Assembly: GCA_027257055.1 (NCBI GenBank)
Contig: JAPVLO010000205.1
Location: 5,394,001 to 5,458,000, forward strand
DNA: 64,000 nucleotides
Direction: 5' to 3'
Origin: Cephalopachus bancanus
Lineage: Eukaryota > Chordata > Mammalia > Primates > Tarsiidae
Below are positions 11,871-25,048 of this stretch, piece by piece. The notes under the pieces were generated by a model, which saw only the letters and a list, made by a program, of their open reading frames with translations, had not been told where the DNA came from and did no database searches. Position numbers and translations under genes: made by a program. Positions within the stretch are counted from its first letter, which is position 1. The number at the start of each line of letters is the position of its first letter.

Positions 11871-12671
11871 ACACTAAATTATGATCTATTTATCAGAAAT
11901 TTCATAAAGTAAAAATACTGCATTTTAGGTCTTAAAAAAAGGACTATCATCAAAAAAGATAAGAATAAGTATAATATTATAGCCTTAAGAGTTTCTGAAA
12001 AAGTTAGGGACATCATATTTTTAAATGGGTTTTTTCGAGGGTGTTATTGTCTGGCAATACGGATGAGCTTTATACTTATATATATAATTTGTGTTGAAAG
12101 TATAATCTTCCATTACTGACTTCTCTAAACAAGCATTCATGTAGATAGTTGTGTTTTTATTTATGTGTGATATAAAAATTAAAAGCTTAATTGTCCAAAG
12201 CATTATTATTTTTCTAAGGAATAAACAAGTCTGATGTATTTATAAAAAAATAAATAACAAGAACAACTGTACAGTGATATTATCAAAAGACATGTGAGTC
12301 TGACAGGAAAAAAATGAGAATATAGAAAGGTGAAGGAGAGACTACAGAAAGGTGGAAAACCTTTGTCAGGCAGAGGAGATAAATTATTGTCTTGTATTTA
12401 AGTATGAAAGAGAGAGAGAGAGACAGAAAGACAGTCTGGCAAAAAATTTAAATTTTTAAAAATCAGAGGAAACATCATACTGACATAAATAATGTTTAAG
12501 TCACTGTCTAGGTTAAAAGATGAGTCTACCTATTCCATGCTCTTTGGTTATTGTTTCAAACCTTTATAAACACTAGAGTGTTTTAAAATTTTTAAGCCTT
12601 TTACAATATTAGTTGTGTTTAAAGGAAAGCAAAAGAAGGTGGAAATGATATGTTTAAAAATGTTTGCCCAA
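11871..12671. other. Unique AT-rich intronic sequence
   Basis: A short (GA)n run lies at 12411-12424; otherwise nothing recognised. Confidence 0.5.
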
Positions 12672-13087
12672 AACATGAAACCAACTGTACTGTCCATTGA
12701 AACTAGACTGGATTTTTTTAAATGTGGTACATATACACAGTGGAATACTCTGCAGCCATAAGGAAGGACAAACTTATGAACTTTGTAGCAACTAGGATGG
12801 ATTTAGAGTCTATCATATTCAGTGATCTATCACAGAAACAGAAAACTGAGTACTGCATGTTCTCACTTGTAACCGGACCTTGAACAGTTATAGTATTATA
12901 AAAAAGAGATTGACAGTAGTGGGAAACTGCCAAGGTGGGGGTGGGATTGATAGTAGTGGGAAATTGCTGGTGGGGGGGGTGGCACACCTCATCAACAAGG
13001 GTACTTACATAATGAACATTTCTATGTCTAACCCTGAATTGTACCCCACATCTTTAAAATAAATAAATAAAATAAATAAATAAATAG
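12672..13087 (+). mobile_element. L1 3' end (local family), sense
   Basis: Matches the end of the full-length L1: 'actgtccattgaaactagactgg', 'atgtggtacatatacacag', 'tggaatactctgcagccata', then a duplicated 'gacagtagtgggaaa' block in the 3' UTR, 'gaattgtaccccacatcttt' and a tail of AAAT repeats. 5' truncated at about 415 bp. Confidence 0.9.
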
Positions 13088-15554
<2,467 letters not shown>

Positions 15555-15700
15555 TATAATGAATTGTTTAATAGGTGTGTATTATCAACTGTATTCTAAG
15601 CTTAGTGCTGATTACTGGGGACATTGCAAATAAAATAAAAATAATATAGACAGATATGATTATGTCTTTATGGAACTTACCTGTAAATGTTAAGGAAGAT
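15555..15700 (-). mobile_element. L2 LINE 3' fragment, antisense
   Basis: 'gtgtgtattatcaactgtattctaagcttagtgctgattactggggacattgc' and 'tgtctttatggaacttacctg' follow the reversed L2 3' pattern. Confidence 0.65.
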
Positions 15701-15702
15701 TA

Positions 15703-16032
15703 CAGTACTTTTCCCTTATCTACAGGGGATACATTCGAAGACCCTCAGTGGACACCTGAGACTGCAGACAGTATTGAACCCAACATACACTATGTTTTTT
15801 TCCTATACAATCTTGTTGTATAGCGCTGTAGGGTATGCTGTGTGGATACACTGATCTAAGGGTTTATTCACATAGATGGCATGAGATTTGATCATGCTAC
15901 TCAGTATGGCATGCAATTTAAATTCGTGAATTGTTTATTTATGAAATTTTCTACTTAATATTTCCAAACCATGGTTGACTTGGGATAACTGAAACTGATG
16001 ATAGAGAAACCATGAATAAAGGGATACTACTG
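15703..16032 (+). mobile_element. Tigger/pogo-type DNA transposon remnant
   Basis: Left end 'cagtacttttcccttatctacaggggatacattc' and right end 'aaaccatgaataaagggatactactg' are inverted copies of each other (Tigger-type TIRs). Inside is 'agaccctcagtggacacctgagactgcagacag'. A TA precedes the left end; the right-hand TA has decayed to CA. About 330 bp, non-autonomous. Confidence 0.85.
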
Positions 16033-16370
16033 CATACATGTGAAACATTTGTTACAATTCCACTTATTAGAAAATCAATAAGTGGTAACTATTATAATAA
16101 TTCTATACATTACTATTTTCTCTCCTAATAGACTTATAAAATAAGGTGCTAATAAAAATAGTCTTAAACAGTAAAATGGTCAAATGAGTTCTATCTAAAA
16201 AGTCATGAACCATGAAGACATATTCTTCTTTATTATTCCAACATGTGTAACATTGTGCTGGTTTATAATATAATACATTTCAAAACCAAATAGTCCATAG
16301 GTACTTATTTTATTTTTTTCAGAAAAGCCACTTTTTTGAAATTTGAAAAAGACTTTCCTATAGGCTAATT

Positions 16371-17055
16371 CAGGGGTCCCCATCCCCAGGTCTGTGGCTA
16401 CACAACAGGAGGTGAGCAGTGGACAAGCAAGGGAACCCTCATCTGTATTTACAGCCACTCCCCATCAGTTGCATTACCACCTGAGTTCTACCTTCTGTCA
16501 GATCAGTGTTGGCATTGGATTGTAGAAGCATGAACCCTATTGTGAACTGTGTATGTGAGGGATCTAGGCTGTGCACTCCTATGAGGATCTAATGACTGAT
16601 GATCTGAGGTGGAACTGAGGGAGTGATGCTAGCCCTAAGGGGCAGCTGCACATACAGATTAACATTAGCAGTGAGGTTTGAATGCAAGGATGCTATAATA
16701 AATCAGTCGCTTAGAGACTCATATCAAAATCCTGTCAGTGAGTGGCAAGTGAGTTGATGTACTTCAACTGTACGGCTGCACCTGGTGACAGGTTTTAAGT
16801 CAGAATCTGACACTTATTAGTCCATATGTGGTCCGTCCATTATTTTTTTATCGCTTACATGTATACCTTTTTTTATGGTGAGGTGTATTCTTATTTCATT
16901 ATATATTACAGTGTAATAGTAGAAATAAAGTGCACAATAACTGTTAAGTGCTTGAGTCATCCCAACCCCCCACCACACACACACACACACCAAGTCCTTG
17001 GAAAAGTTGTCATCCATGAACCAGTCTCTGATGTCAAAAAGGTTGGGGACCACTG
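16371..17055 (-). mobile_element. hAT-Charlie element, MER1-like, both ends and 8-bp TSD
   Basis: Left end caggggtccccat and right end ggttggggaccactg are inverted repeats of the MER1 type. Flanks ggctaatt (16363-16370) and ggctaagt (17056-17063) form an 8-bp duplication with one mismatch, as hAT transposases make. Inside: 'catctgtatttacagcc', 'cattaccacctgagttctacc', 'ctcctatgaggatctaatg'. The right part has an expanded (CA)n at 16974-16991. At 685 bp it is longer than typical MER1A/B, so it keeps extra internal sequence; I see no transposase frame. Confidence 0.88.
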
Positions 17056-17572
17056 GGCTAAGTAAATTGCAAAATTAGTAAACAGAAGAGGCAATCTTTT
17101 TGATATGCTGATACAGATTGGATGTTCATTAAAGTATATAATACCAATACTTGCCCTTTGTGCATGTTTAATACAAATTAAATAGACCCATATCAATTTT
17201 ATTGTCAAAAAAAGGATCTGTGAACATTTTCTATAAAAGGAAATGCAAGTGAATAGGTTATTCCTTTTTTTGTCTATAAATTATTCCTAGCTATTGTTTT
17301 AATAAGTGTTTCATTGTTTTGGTAAATAATTATATTATATATACTTTACAACCTAAATATGAATTTGTGTCTGCATGTGCCTCAGGGTGTAGATAAAGAT
17401 TTGCACTGATGTGGCAAGATTTTTTTAAGAGACTGACATTTCAAGTAAATCAAACATTAACAGTCTTTTCTCTAGTGATTCACATGGAAACTCTAGTGAC
17501 AATTTGCAATAAAATACATTAAATGTGCTTTGTTTTCTTTTTTAAAAAGGAAACAAAATTTTAAGGCAAATT

Positions 17573-17730
17573 AACCTTATTCAATTGCTAAGCAAATATT
17601 TATGTAGTACTTAGTATTTAATAGATTTCATAATGAATATATGACAAATAATACGTAGACCCTGTCCTCAAGGCATGCATGCAATCTTGTTAGGCTGATG
17701 CCCATACAATGAAACAGCTAAGATTTATTA
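17573..17730 (-). mobile_element. L2 LINE 3' fragment, antisense
   Basis: 'caaatatttatgtagtacttagt' followed by 'gaccctgtcctcaaggcatgc' is the reversed L2 end. Diverged. Confidence 0.6.
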
Positions 17731-17732
17731 AG

Positions 17733-18545
17733 TACAGTGAACTCTTGGTATCTGTGGGAGATTGGTTCTTGGAACCCTCCCATACCAAAATTCATAAATG
17801 CTCAAGTCCCAGATATAAAGTGGTGTAGATTTAACATACATACATTCTCCCATATACTTTAAATCATCCCTGGATTACTTTTTTTTTCTTTTTCTTTTTT
17901 TTTAAAAATAAAGATGTGGAGTACAATTCAGGGTTAGGTATACAAACTTTGATTATGCAGGTGCCCTTGTTGATGAGGTATGCCCCTCCCTCCCCTACCA
18001 GTTTCCCTCAACTGCCAATCCCAGCCCCCCTCTCCTGACAGTTTCCCACTACTGCCAATGGTTTTCTTATAGTATTATAATTGTTCAAGTTTCGCTTATA
18101 AGTGAGAACATACAGTACTCTGTTCTTTGTTTCTGTGATAGATCACTGATTATGATCGACTCTAAATCCATCCAAGTTGCTGCAAAATCTATATGTCTGT
18201 CCTTCTTTATGGCTGCATAATATTCCATTGTGTATATGTACCACATTTTTTTATACAGTCCAGCTTCGAAACCCAGAGGAACTTAAATTATTTTACAAAA
18301 AAGATACCTAACCATACACATATGTTTGTTGCAGCTCTATTCACAATAGCAAAAACATGGAACCAACCATGTTGCCCATCGAAGCTGGATTGCTTTTAAT
18401 ACCTTATACAATGTAAAGGCTATATAAATAGTTGCTATAGTCTATTTTTATTTTTATTGTTACAGTGTTACTTTTTAATTATTTTTTATTATTTTGATTA
18501 TGGTTGAATTCACAGTTGGTTGAATTTCCAGATACAGGTGCCATG
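17733..18545 (+). mobile_element. Tigger-type DNA transposon interrupted by an L1
   Basis: The left part (17733-17879) reads 'acagtgaactcttggtatctgtgggagattggttcttggaacc', 'ataccaaaattcataaatgctcaagtcc' and 'atatactttaaatcatccctggattac'. The right part (18397-18545) resumes with 'aataccttatacaatgtaaaggctatataaatagttgc' and ends 'gttggttgaatttccagatacagg'. These are consecutive blocks of a Tigger2/MER2-type element, split exactly by the L1 at 17880-18396. Confidence 0.82.
17880..18396 (-). mobile_element. L1 3' end with 5' inversion, inside a Tigger
   Basis: From 17880 to about 18268 the sequence is antisense L1: T tract, 'acaattcagggttaggtatac', and on to 'tgtgtatatgtaccacattttttt'. From about 18275 to 18396 it switches to sense L1 ('gaggaacttaaattatttt' to 'tgttgcccatcgaagctgg'). 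Mapped on the full-length L1, the inverted block (about 52795-52910) directly precedes the antisense block. The Tigger words ggattact and ggattgct at the two edges look like the target-site duplication. Confidence 0.85.
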
Positions 18546-18554
18546 GATATGGTT

Positions 18555-18765
18555 TGCTATGTGCCAGGTACTCTACTGAGTCCTTTGCAAGTATTATCTA
18601 ACTCAGTCCTCATAGTATTCCCAAGAAATAGGTACTAGTCTGATCTCAAGAATATGAAAAAGGAAACTGAGACATCTAGAGGTTGAAAAGAAAAAAAATG
18701 TGATGTTATACAGATAGTAAGTAGCAGCAGTTGAATTTAAATCCATGAAGTCTGTCTGCAGACTT
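18555..18765 (-). mobile_element. MIR SINE, antisense
   Basis: 'tatgtgccaggtactctactgag', 'ctcagtcctcatagtattccc', 'aaggaaactgagacatctag' and 'gttgaatttaaatccatg' follow reversed MIR order. Confidence 0.75.
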
Positions 18766-18780
18766 CTTCACCTCTTCTCT

Positions 18781-19104
18781 TTTTTTTTTTTTTATTTTTA
18801 TTTTTATTTTTTTTTTTTATTTTTTTTTTTTTTGAGTTGGAGTCTCACTCGGTCACCCAGACTGGAGGGCAGTGGCCGCTTCCGGCCACCGCAGCCTCGC
18901 CTGCTGGGCTCCGGCGATCCTTCCGCCTCCGCCTTCCGAGCAGCCGGAATTACAGGCGCGCGCTACCACGCCCGGCTGATTTTTTGATTTATTGTAGAGA
19001 TGAGGTCTCGCTGCCCAGGCGGGTCTCGAACCCGCGGGCTCAGGCAATCCACTCACCTCAGCCTCCCAAAGGCGCGGGATTACAGGCTGAGCCACCGAGC
19101 CCGG
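18781..19104 (-). mobile_element. Alu, young local family, antisense, 15-bp TSD
   Basis: A T/A-rich tail (18781-18833) is followed by the reverse complement of a complete dimeric Alu ending 'gctgagccaccgagcccgg'. Target-site duplication cttcacctcttctct at 18766-18780 and 19105-19119, exact. The T-arm block reads ggcgggtctcgaacccgcg. Inserted next to a MIR. Confidence 0.96.
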
Positions 19105-19119
19105 CTTCACCTCTTCTCT

Positions 19120-20305
19120 TAATGATACATTATACTCTCTCCAGAGTTGAGGCATTTATAGAATTTTATTTGACTTGAGATATTGAAATATTTAACTCTA
19201 AATACAGTGAAAGTGAAAGTGAGTTTTATTGGGAAAGCGTCATAAGGCCAGCCTTTTAAAATTCATTTCCAGGCTGAATAAAATGATTGCTTTGTGCCTC
19301 ACATAGTGTTAATGCCACATACCCAGGTTCACCTTCATGACACGTAATGATCTCTGTCTCCTGCAAGCTCAGCCCTGCACAGATCCTAAGTATGGTTAGT
19401 GAATAGAGACATGGAAACAGTCTGTTTTCCCCAAGTCTTCTGTGATGAACTCAGCAGATGGGTGCCCAGTTGAATAAAAGGTTGTTATACTCATTACATT
19501 CCCACAATGTACAGCCATTATTCGTAATAATTTGGCATGATTCTTCTTTCTTCTTGTAATTCTTGTGGAGCTGGAAACCAGTAATGGCCTTCCTATTAAG
19601 CACCTTTCCATGTCTATCTCTCAGTTGTATAGCCTTGCAAGCTCCACTCATCACGGGAAGTCACATTCCCCTCACTCCACCCAGCAGCTCCAAAATCTTA
19701 ATGTTTTATGCCACTAAATGCTGACACTGGAATTTGGTCTAAACTGTACTTGATTTGGTCACCTAACATGCCCTTGTACTCCAAGTACTTACATCCAACA
19801 CTTTCTAGAAGAGAGAAGGGAAAGCCTCTGCGGGGAGGTCTTTTAACTGTTCTTTTGTTTTAACTGAAATCTAGTCCCAGCTCCATTCACTCCCTTTTTC
19901 CTTCTTAAGAAGTTTATACTACCAATTACACACAGGTTAATAAAATTGATGTTCCTTACCTAAGTTTTGGAATCCCCCTTTCTATCACTGCTAATTATAC
20001 TTTATTAACTTGAAAAAATAATCTAATATTTATCTTAAACTAAATAGCTAAGCACTATATTGTTTGTGATTCCAGAGGCAGATAAATGGCACACACAAAT
20101 GGTTCATTGAATAAAGAAATTACTATATAAACAGTGTTAAAGGAATCACCAAGGAGTATTGAATCACCCAGGAAGACTTGACTTCCATGGAAACGGATTA
20201 GGCATGGGTATAAAGCAGTGTTACCAGACTTAGCAATAGCTAGAGCTGTGGGAGAGATATCACCATTCACACTAGCTGTAGACTTCAGCACAAGTAGAAA
20301 AAGAG
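19120..20305. other. Unique intronic sequence
   Basis: No gene or repeat family recognised with confidence. A GTGAAA doublet near 19208 is trivial. Open frames here lack homology. Confidence 0.45.
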
Positions 20306-20590
20306 AATCAGGCAGGCACAGTGACTCATGCCTGTATTCCCAGCACTTAGGGAGGCTGAGACAAAAAATTTGTTGAGCCCAGGAGTTTGAGAACAGCCTA
20401 GGCAACATAACAAGACTTTGTCTCTACAGAAAAATCAAAAAATTAGCCAGGCATGATGGTGTGCACCTGGAGTCCCAGCTATTCAGGAGGCTGAGGCAGA
20501 AGGATAGCCTGAGCCCAGTAGGTCGAGGCTTCAGTGAGTCATGATTGCCACTGCACTCTAACCTGGGAGAGAGAGTGAGACTCTGACTCA
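20306..20590 (+). mobile_element. AluJ-like dimeric Alu, old
   Basis: 'cacagtgactcatgcctgtattcccagcac', 'cccaggagtttgagaacagcctaggcaaca', 'attagccaggcatgatggtgtg', 'cgaggcttcagtgagtcatgattgcc'. It has the ancestral CATGCCTG and CAGGAGTTTGAGA blocks, unlike the young family. Confidence 0.93.
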
Positions 20591-20726
20591 AAACACAAAG
20601 AGAGAGGGAGAAAGGGAGGGAAGGAAGGGGGGAGGGAGGAAGGGATATAGAGAGAGAGAAAGATAGAGAGAGAGAGACAGAGAGGAAGGAAGGGAAGGAA
20701 GGAAGAAAGGGAGAGAGAGAGAGAAT
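20591..20726 (+). repeat. Polypurine (GA/GGAA)n microsatellite
   Basis: 136 bases of almost pure purine: GAGA, GGAAGG and GGGAGG blocks. It grows directly from the tail of the adjacent Alu. Such a mirror-like purine strand can form triplex DNA. It produces long spurious open frames on the minus strand. Confidence 0.95.
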
Positions 20727-20984
20727 CATTGTCAAAAACCACAAAATCACAATCAGGCAGTGAGGAAACGGAAATAGAGAACCCCCTGATCTCACTCCTC
20801 CTGTCTTTCCATCTCTTTTCATTGTCTCCAATTGCAAATCCAGCCAGAAGTCAGACAGCAAGGGAGTCGAAGTAATGAAGACCATAAAGGTTAGCCTTCC
20901 AGGACAGAGAGCAGGGCAGTGAAGTCCTCAGTGGATCCAAAGAGGAAATAGGAAAAAATCAACACCAGCATCAACCATTTAATA

Positions 20985-21195
20985 GGACCTGTTATAAGGA
21001 AGTTACATGTATTAACTTATTTAATCCTTGTAATATCCTGTAAAAGATGTACTAACTACATTATAAGGATAAAAATAGGACACATAAGAGTTAACTAAAT
21101 GTTCATGTCCATATAACTAGGAAGAGCCAGAGATAAGTTTCAAGCTCAGAGATCCTGGGTCCAAAGGACTTGACCTTAGTCACTCTGATATTCTA
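20985..21195 (-). mobile_element. MIR SINE, antisense
   Basis: 'tgtattaacttatttaatccttgtaatatcctgtaaaag' and 'ggataaaaataggacacataagagttaac' then 'agatcctgggtccaaaggac' in reversed MIR order. Confidence 0.65.
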
Positions 21196-21362
21196 CCTTC
21201 TCAATCAGGTTATGAACTCATGTTAAGTCAAAATGAAATTTGGTAGAACTACTGAGATGTCATTGCATTGGTAACCTAGGAGTGATTTTCTAAATGGCAT
21301 AGATAACTGTATATTCAACCATCACTGAAGCCACAAAAATATGTCTTAGAAATGGAGAAAAG

Positions 21363-21646
21363 TCGGGCTCGGTGGCTTAGCCTGTAATCCCGTGCCTTTG
21401 GGAGGTTGAGGTGAGTGGATTGCCTGAACCTGCGGGTTCGAGACCCGCCTGGGCAGGTGAGACCTCATCTCTACAATAAATCAAAAATTAGCCAGGCATG
21501 GTAGCGCGCGCCTGTAGTTCCAGCTACTCGGAAGGCTGAGGCGGAAGGATCGCCGGAGTCCAGCAGGTCGAGGCTGCGGTGGCCGGGAGCCGCACTGCAC
21601 TCCAGTCTGGGCGACAGTGAGACTCCAACTCAAAAAAAAAGAAAAA
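21363..21646 (+). mobile_element. Alu, young local family
   Basis: Complete dimer from 'tcgggctcggtggcttagcctg' to 'gcgacagtgagactccaactc' plus an A tail. TSD agaaatggagaaaa is present before the start (near 21349-21362) and after the tail. The T-arm-like block gcgggttcgagacccgc lies at 21432-21448. Confidence 0.96.
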
Positions 21647-21893
21647 AAAGAAATGGAGAAAAAAGAAAAAATGAAAATAAAAGGCAGACCCTACAGTTGG
21701 TGTCTCTGCTAGTCTCTTCATTTCCACATTTTCCCCACTAATCTTTACTTCTTACCAAGAGGACCAAGTGTGCTACTACAAAGTAGTTATGAAGATTTTT
21801 CCCCCTTTTAACTTCCTGGGTCATACAAGTCTAGATATCTATAAAATGACCAGTGATATCCTTTAATTTGTTTTTTCCATCATTAGGAGTTCA

Positions 21894-21894
<1 letters not shown>

Positions 21895-21933
<39 letters not shown>
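21895..21933 (+). repeat. (CA)n microsatellite
   Basis: An uninterrupted run of about 19 CA units, likely polymorphic. Confidence 0.98.
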
Positions 21934-21934
<1 letters not shown>

Positions 21935-22159
21935 CTATTGGGGATAAAAACCCACTGAGTAATAAATATAGTGATATACCAAGGAAAGTAAAATGGAAAG
22001 AAGTCGACAACAAATGAAAAGGCAGAAGAAGCTTTGCTGCAGTAAGTATATCTGTAACACACAAACTGGCATTTGGGAGTACCCACTGATTAGTTATCTG
22101 TATTTTAATGATTAGATGAGGCTTCACCCAGACACATGACATAAACTCACTCATAAATT

Positions 22160-22300
22160 CATGTTAGAAATATGTATTAAGCACTGTTATGTGGTTTAGG
22201 CACATATAGAACAGACAAAGATCCTGATTTCGGGGAGTTTCATTCGAGCGGGACATTTTCTAAAACTCTCAGAATATTCTAGAAAAAAATGCAGTGCAAT
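22160..22300 (-). mobile_element. L2 LINE 3' fragment, antisense
   Basis: 'gaaatatgtattaagcactgttatgtggtttaggcacatatagaacagacaaagatcctgatttcggggag' follows the reversed L2 terminus. Low conservation. Confidence 0.55.
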
Positions 22301-22384
22301 TGTTCCTCAGCAAATATATGATATAGCAATCCTTTGCCTAAAATTACCATAAACACAATTCAATAACATTCTGATATGGATTTT

Positions 22385-23190
22385 TCAGGTAAGCCAGGGC
22401 TTCGAGAGTGTCAGCTCAATGGGTTGGCCAGGCAAGCTCCAGAGAGGGACGGCTTGAGGGACTGGTAAGCCTAGCCCCAGAAGTGTCGGCTCTAATGGGC
22501 TAGCAAGCTAAGCCCTGAGAGTGTTGCTGGTTCAGCAGACTGGCAAGCCTAGCCCTCAGAGAGTCGACTCTAATGGGATGACAAGCCAAGTCCTGAGAGT
22601 GTTGAAGCCCCAGCAGTGTCTCAGCTTCGAGTCTTGCCTTCTTCCAGCAGCTCTCCCAGTTCAGCCAGCTCCATCAGCTGGTAAACCAGCCTCCAGAGTG
22701 CATGGCTCTTCAGTTCTGATGAAGCTTCTGCAGCTCTGCAGCTCTTCAGGTTGGAGCTCTTGTCTCATGCCCTGGAAGAATGAGAAACTTGGACAGCTGG
22801 AAAGTGAGAAAGCAGGATTTATAGAGAGGATAGAAAAGCTCCCATAGTGGAAGGGGACCCGAAATGGTTGCCAGTTTGGGGCTGAAATCTGGTGTTATAT
22901 AGCCCTAAGACTGTGCCAATTGGCCAGCAGTAACTGTGAGCTGATTAGTCAGCACTAGCTGCTCTGATTGGTCAGAACTAAGGACCAATCAGCAGGAGGT
23001 AGGGGCCTAATGGTGAGCTGATTGGTCAATTTTCAATCCCAGCAGTGAGAACTTAAGCTCTAGCTTGAGAGGCTCCAAGGGAGCTTGTTTATCAATGCAA
23101 GAGTATCAACCTGAGAGGCCTGCCAGACCCGCCCTGTCTGTCTGCCTAGCCTTTCTCTAGCTATCTCCTGTCTCAATTCTATAAATATAT
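22385..23190 (-). mobile_element. Solo LTR of an ERV1-class endogenous retrovirus, antisense
   Basis: Read on the minus strand, the U3 start region near 23185 includes 'cctctcaggttgatactcttgc'. Next come several CCAAT boxes (gaccaatcag, gctgattggt forms at about 22925-23030), a TATA box (ctatataac, about 22898-22906) and an AATAAA-like signal tataaatcctgc (about 22813-22824). Then 'ctcattcttcc' (about 22778-22788) marks U5. The layout and words resemble the LTR12/HERV9 branch. The two termini are not sharply defined. There is no retroviral internal sequence nearby, so it is a solo LTR. Confidence 0.8.
22400..22615 (+). repeat. Imperfect 38-40 bp tandem repeat at the U5 end of the LTR
   Basis: About five units built on AAGCCTAGCCC...GAGTGT(C/T)G...CTCTAATGGG...GGC. 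Clear starts occur near 22468, 22506, 22546 and 22584. Units alternate between a 'tctaatggg' and a 'ttcagcagac' type, hinting at an older dimer of about 78 bp. Confidence 0.75.
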
Positions 23191-23934
23191 GCTCAGAAAT
23201 CTATAGTAAAGACTGTGATGGTGATTTTTCTGTATTTTATAAGTTTAAAAACACAATGTTTTATATTTTAATGTCTCTGAAGTTAAGAAGTATCTTTCAA
23301 TTGCTATTTGCAATTATAATTGGCAACATTTTGTCTTTATTAGGCATGTGCAAAAAATTATGCATCTTACAATGGAAATATTTTACATTAATAATATATG
23401 ACTTTTTTTCAAATTAAGTTAATGCATATTCCTGGAAAATTAAATACAAAAACACTGGGCAAGAAGCCATCATAAAGAGAATTACTATTTTAAAGAATAC
23501 CTCCAAAAGAGATGAAATAACAGTAGGAAATGTGCCAATTGAAAAAAAAGTAGGACAGGAATAGCAATGAAAACAATTACCATCTACAACCATTGCTACA
23601 TTCATAGAAGGATAGAAGTAGGAAATACACAAAGATAGCTTATCTTAAAACAGTATCAGAGAGCAAGTCCAAACCATGTATTGAGAGAATGGTAGGTTTT
23701 CCTAAGCAACTCACCATAGGAAGGGTTATTTGCGTGGCTGGTAGCAGACAGTTGCCTACTGAGTTATCATTTTGAGAGTCGTTTCTTTTTACTAAAATTC
23801 CCCACCATTAGTCTCACTTCTTGGAATTGTTTTAGCAGGACTTATATCCTTGTGAAAATTCATGTATGTTGTCTGAAATCTGCATGAAGTAAAACATTGT
23901 TACATAGTACACTCTTAACTATTAGCCTTGACTC
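23191..23934. other. Unique AT-rich sequence
   Basis: Nothing recognised. Confidence 0.5.
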
Positions 23935-24055
23935 AACAGCTATTTTACTAAGCATATATTTAACCTAAGCATTGTGTCAACTTCCAAAGAGGCAAAGATA
24001 AACAAGACATAGCTCCTACTTTCAAGGAGCTCCACGTAAACCATTTTATCAAGAT
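23935..24055 (-). mobile_element. L2 LINE 3' fragment, antisense
   Basis: 'agcatatatttaacctaagcattgtgtc', then 'agacatagctcctactttcaaggagctcc' follows the L2 pattern. Confidence 0.6.
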
Positions 24056-24315
24056 TACAAAATTTCCCATCAGAAAACAGAACCTGTGTGTGCAGAACTC
24101 AGAATTAAATACATTTTGGAAAGGTTGGAAAAGAAAGATAAAGCTGAGAGAATTAAAAGAGAGAAAGAACTTGAACTTGAACTTGAATGAGCACAGGACA
24201 GATGTCAGGGTCTTGATAATCTAATCTCAGAAATGACATCTAAGACAGGCTTCATGTGTATAGGTGACAATTTTATTCTTTATTTCACTGTGTTCTTTCA
24301 CTAAGAACTCTATGT

Positions 24316-24318
<3 letters not shown>

Positions 24319-24349
<31 letters not shown>
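24319..24349 (+). repeat. (TC)n microsatellite
   Basis: About 15 TC units. Confidence 0.97.
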
Positions 24350-24350
<1 letters not shown>

Positions 24351-24414
24351 TACTATATATCTATAATCTATCTATCTAGTAATTTCATTAGTGTTAGATT
24401 CCCCCACTAAACTG

Positions 24415-24500
24415 TAAGTACCAATAAGGCACAAGTTGGTTTTCACTTCTAATGCCTGACATTAGAAGCAGCTCAGTAAATATTTGTTGAATTATATTAA
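24415..24500 (+). mobile_element. L2 LINE 3' terminus, sense
   Basis: 'ccactaaactgtaagtacc' ... 'cagctcagtaaatatttgttgaatta' is the L2 3' end. Confidence 0.7.
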
Positions 24501-25025
24501 TATTCTGGTAGCCTGAAGAGGCAATGGGGGGATTGGAGGAGAAAGGGCAGGAAGGGAGGAGAAAAGAAGAGAAGAAAACAGTGGAAAAGAAACAGAACTC
24601 TATATGAGATTACAAAAATAAGACCAGAGATGAACACAAGATGATGCTAGAATAGGTGGTGTTAGGATTCCTGTTCATTGATTTCCATTCACTAAATCAA
24701 AATTTCCAAGAGAGATAGCAAACGTTATTCTAGACTGATAGGCATTCTTTATTTCAGCTTGGTATTTCATCTCTGGATTTTCATCTCTTTATTATACCTT
24801 GGTGAAAGGAATCAGGCATCTTGATGGAAGGCTGAGGTCTCCCTTTATTTAGTTATATACATCTCCAACAATTGCTAAGTCTCATATTTCTTACTTTCCC
24901 TTCTGAAGAAAATCCTGGTTTTTCAGACTCCCCAAAACTCCAAAAGCACTTTACCTAGCTCCATCACTCCTCAGTCATCCAAACCCATCTGGCTAATAAA
25001 GCTCAACCCCTTCAGTTTTTAGAAC
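24501..25025. other. Unique sequence, purine-rich at the start
   Basis: A GGAG/GAAA-rich stretch at about 24530-24590; otherwise nothing recognised. A GTTT repeat (25028-25048) closes the interval. Confidence 0.45.
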
Positions 25026-25048
25026 TTTGTTTGTTTGTTTGTTTGTTT

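Noticed and set aside
18837..19178. 113-codon frame with MESHSVTQTGGQW-like residues
   Set aside because: Translated antisense Alu; the same artefact appears at 26721, 39934, 54849, 55909 and 58368.
20424..20885. 153-codon open frame on the minus strand
   Set aside because: It is the polypurine tract and an antisense Alu read as protein (Ser/Leu/Pro-rich); no start context or homology.
22400..22615. CRISPR-like array of spaced repeats
   Set aside because: Units are contiguous and imperfect, with no unique spacers, in a vertebrate LTR.
22521..22847. 108-codon open frame
   Set aside because: Lies across the LTR and its tandem repeats; no homology.
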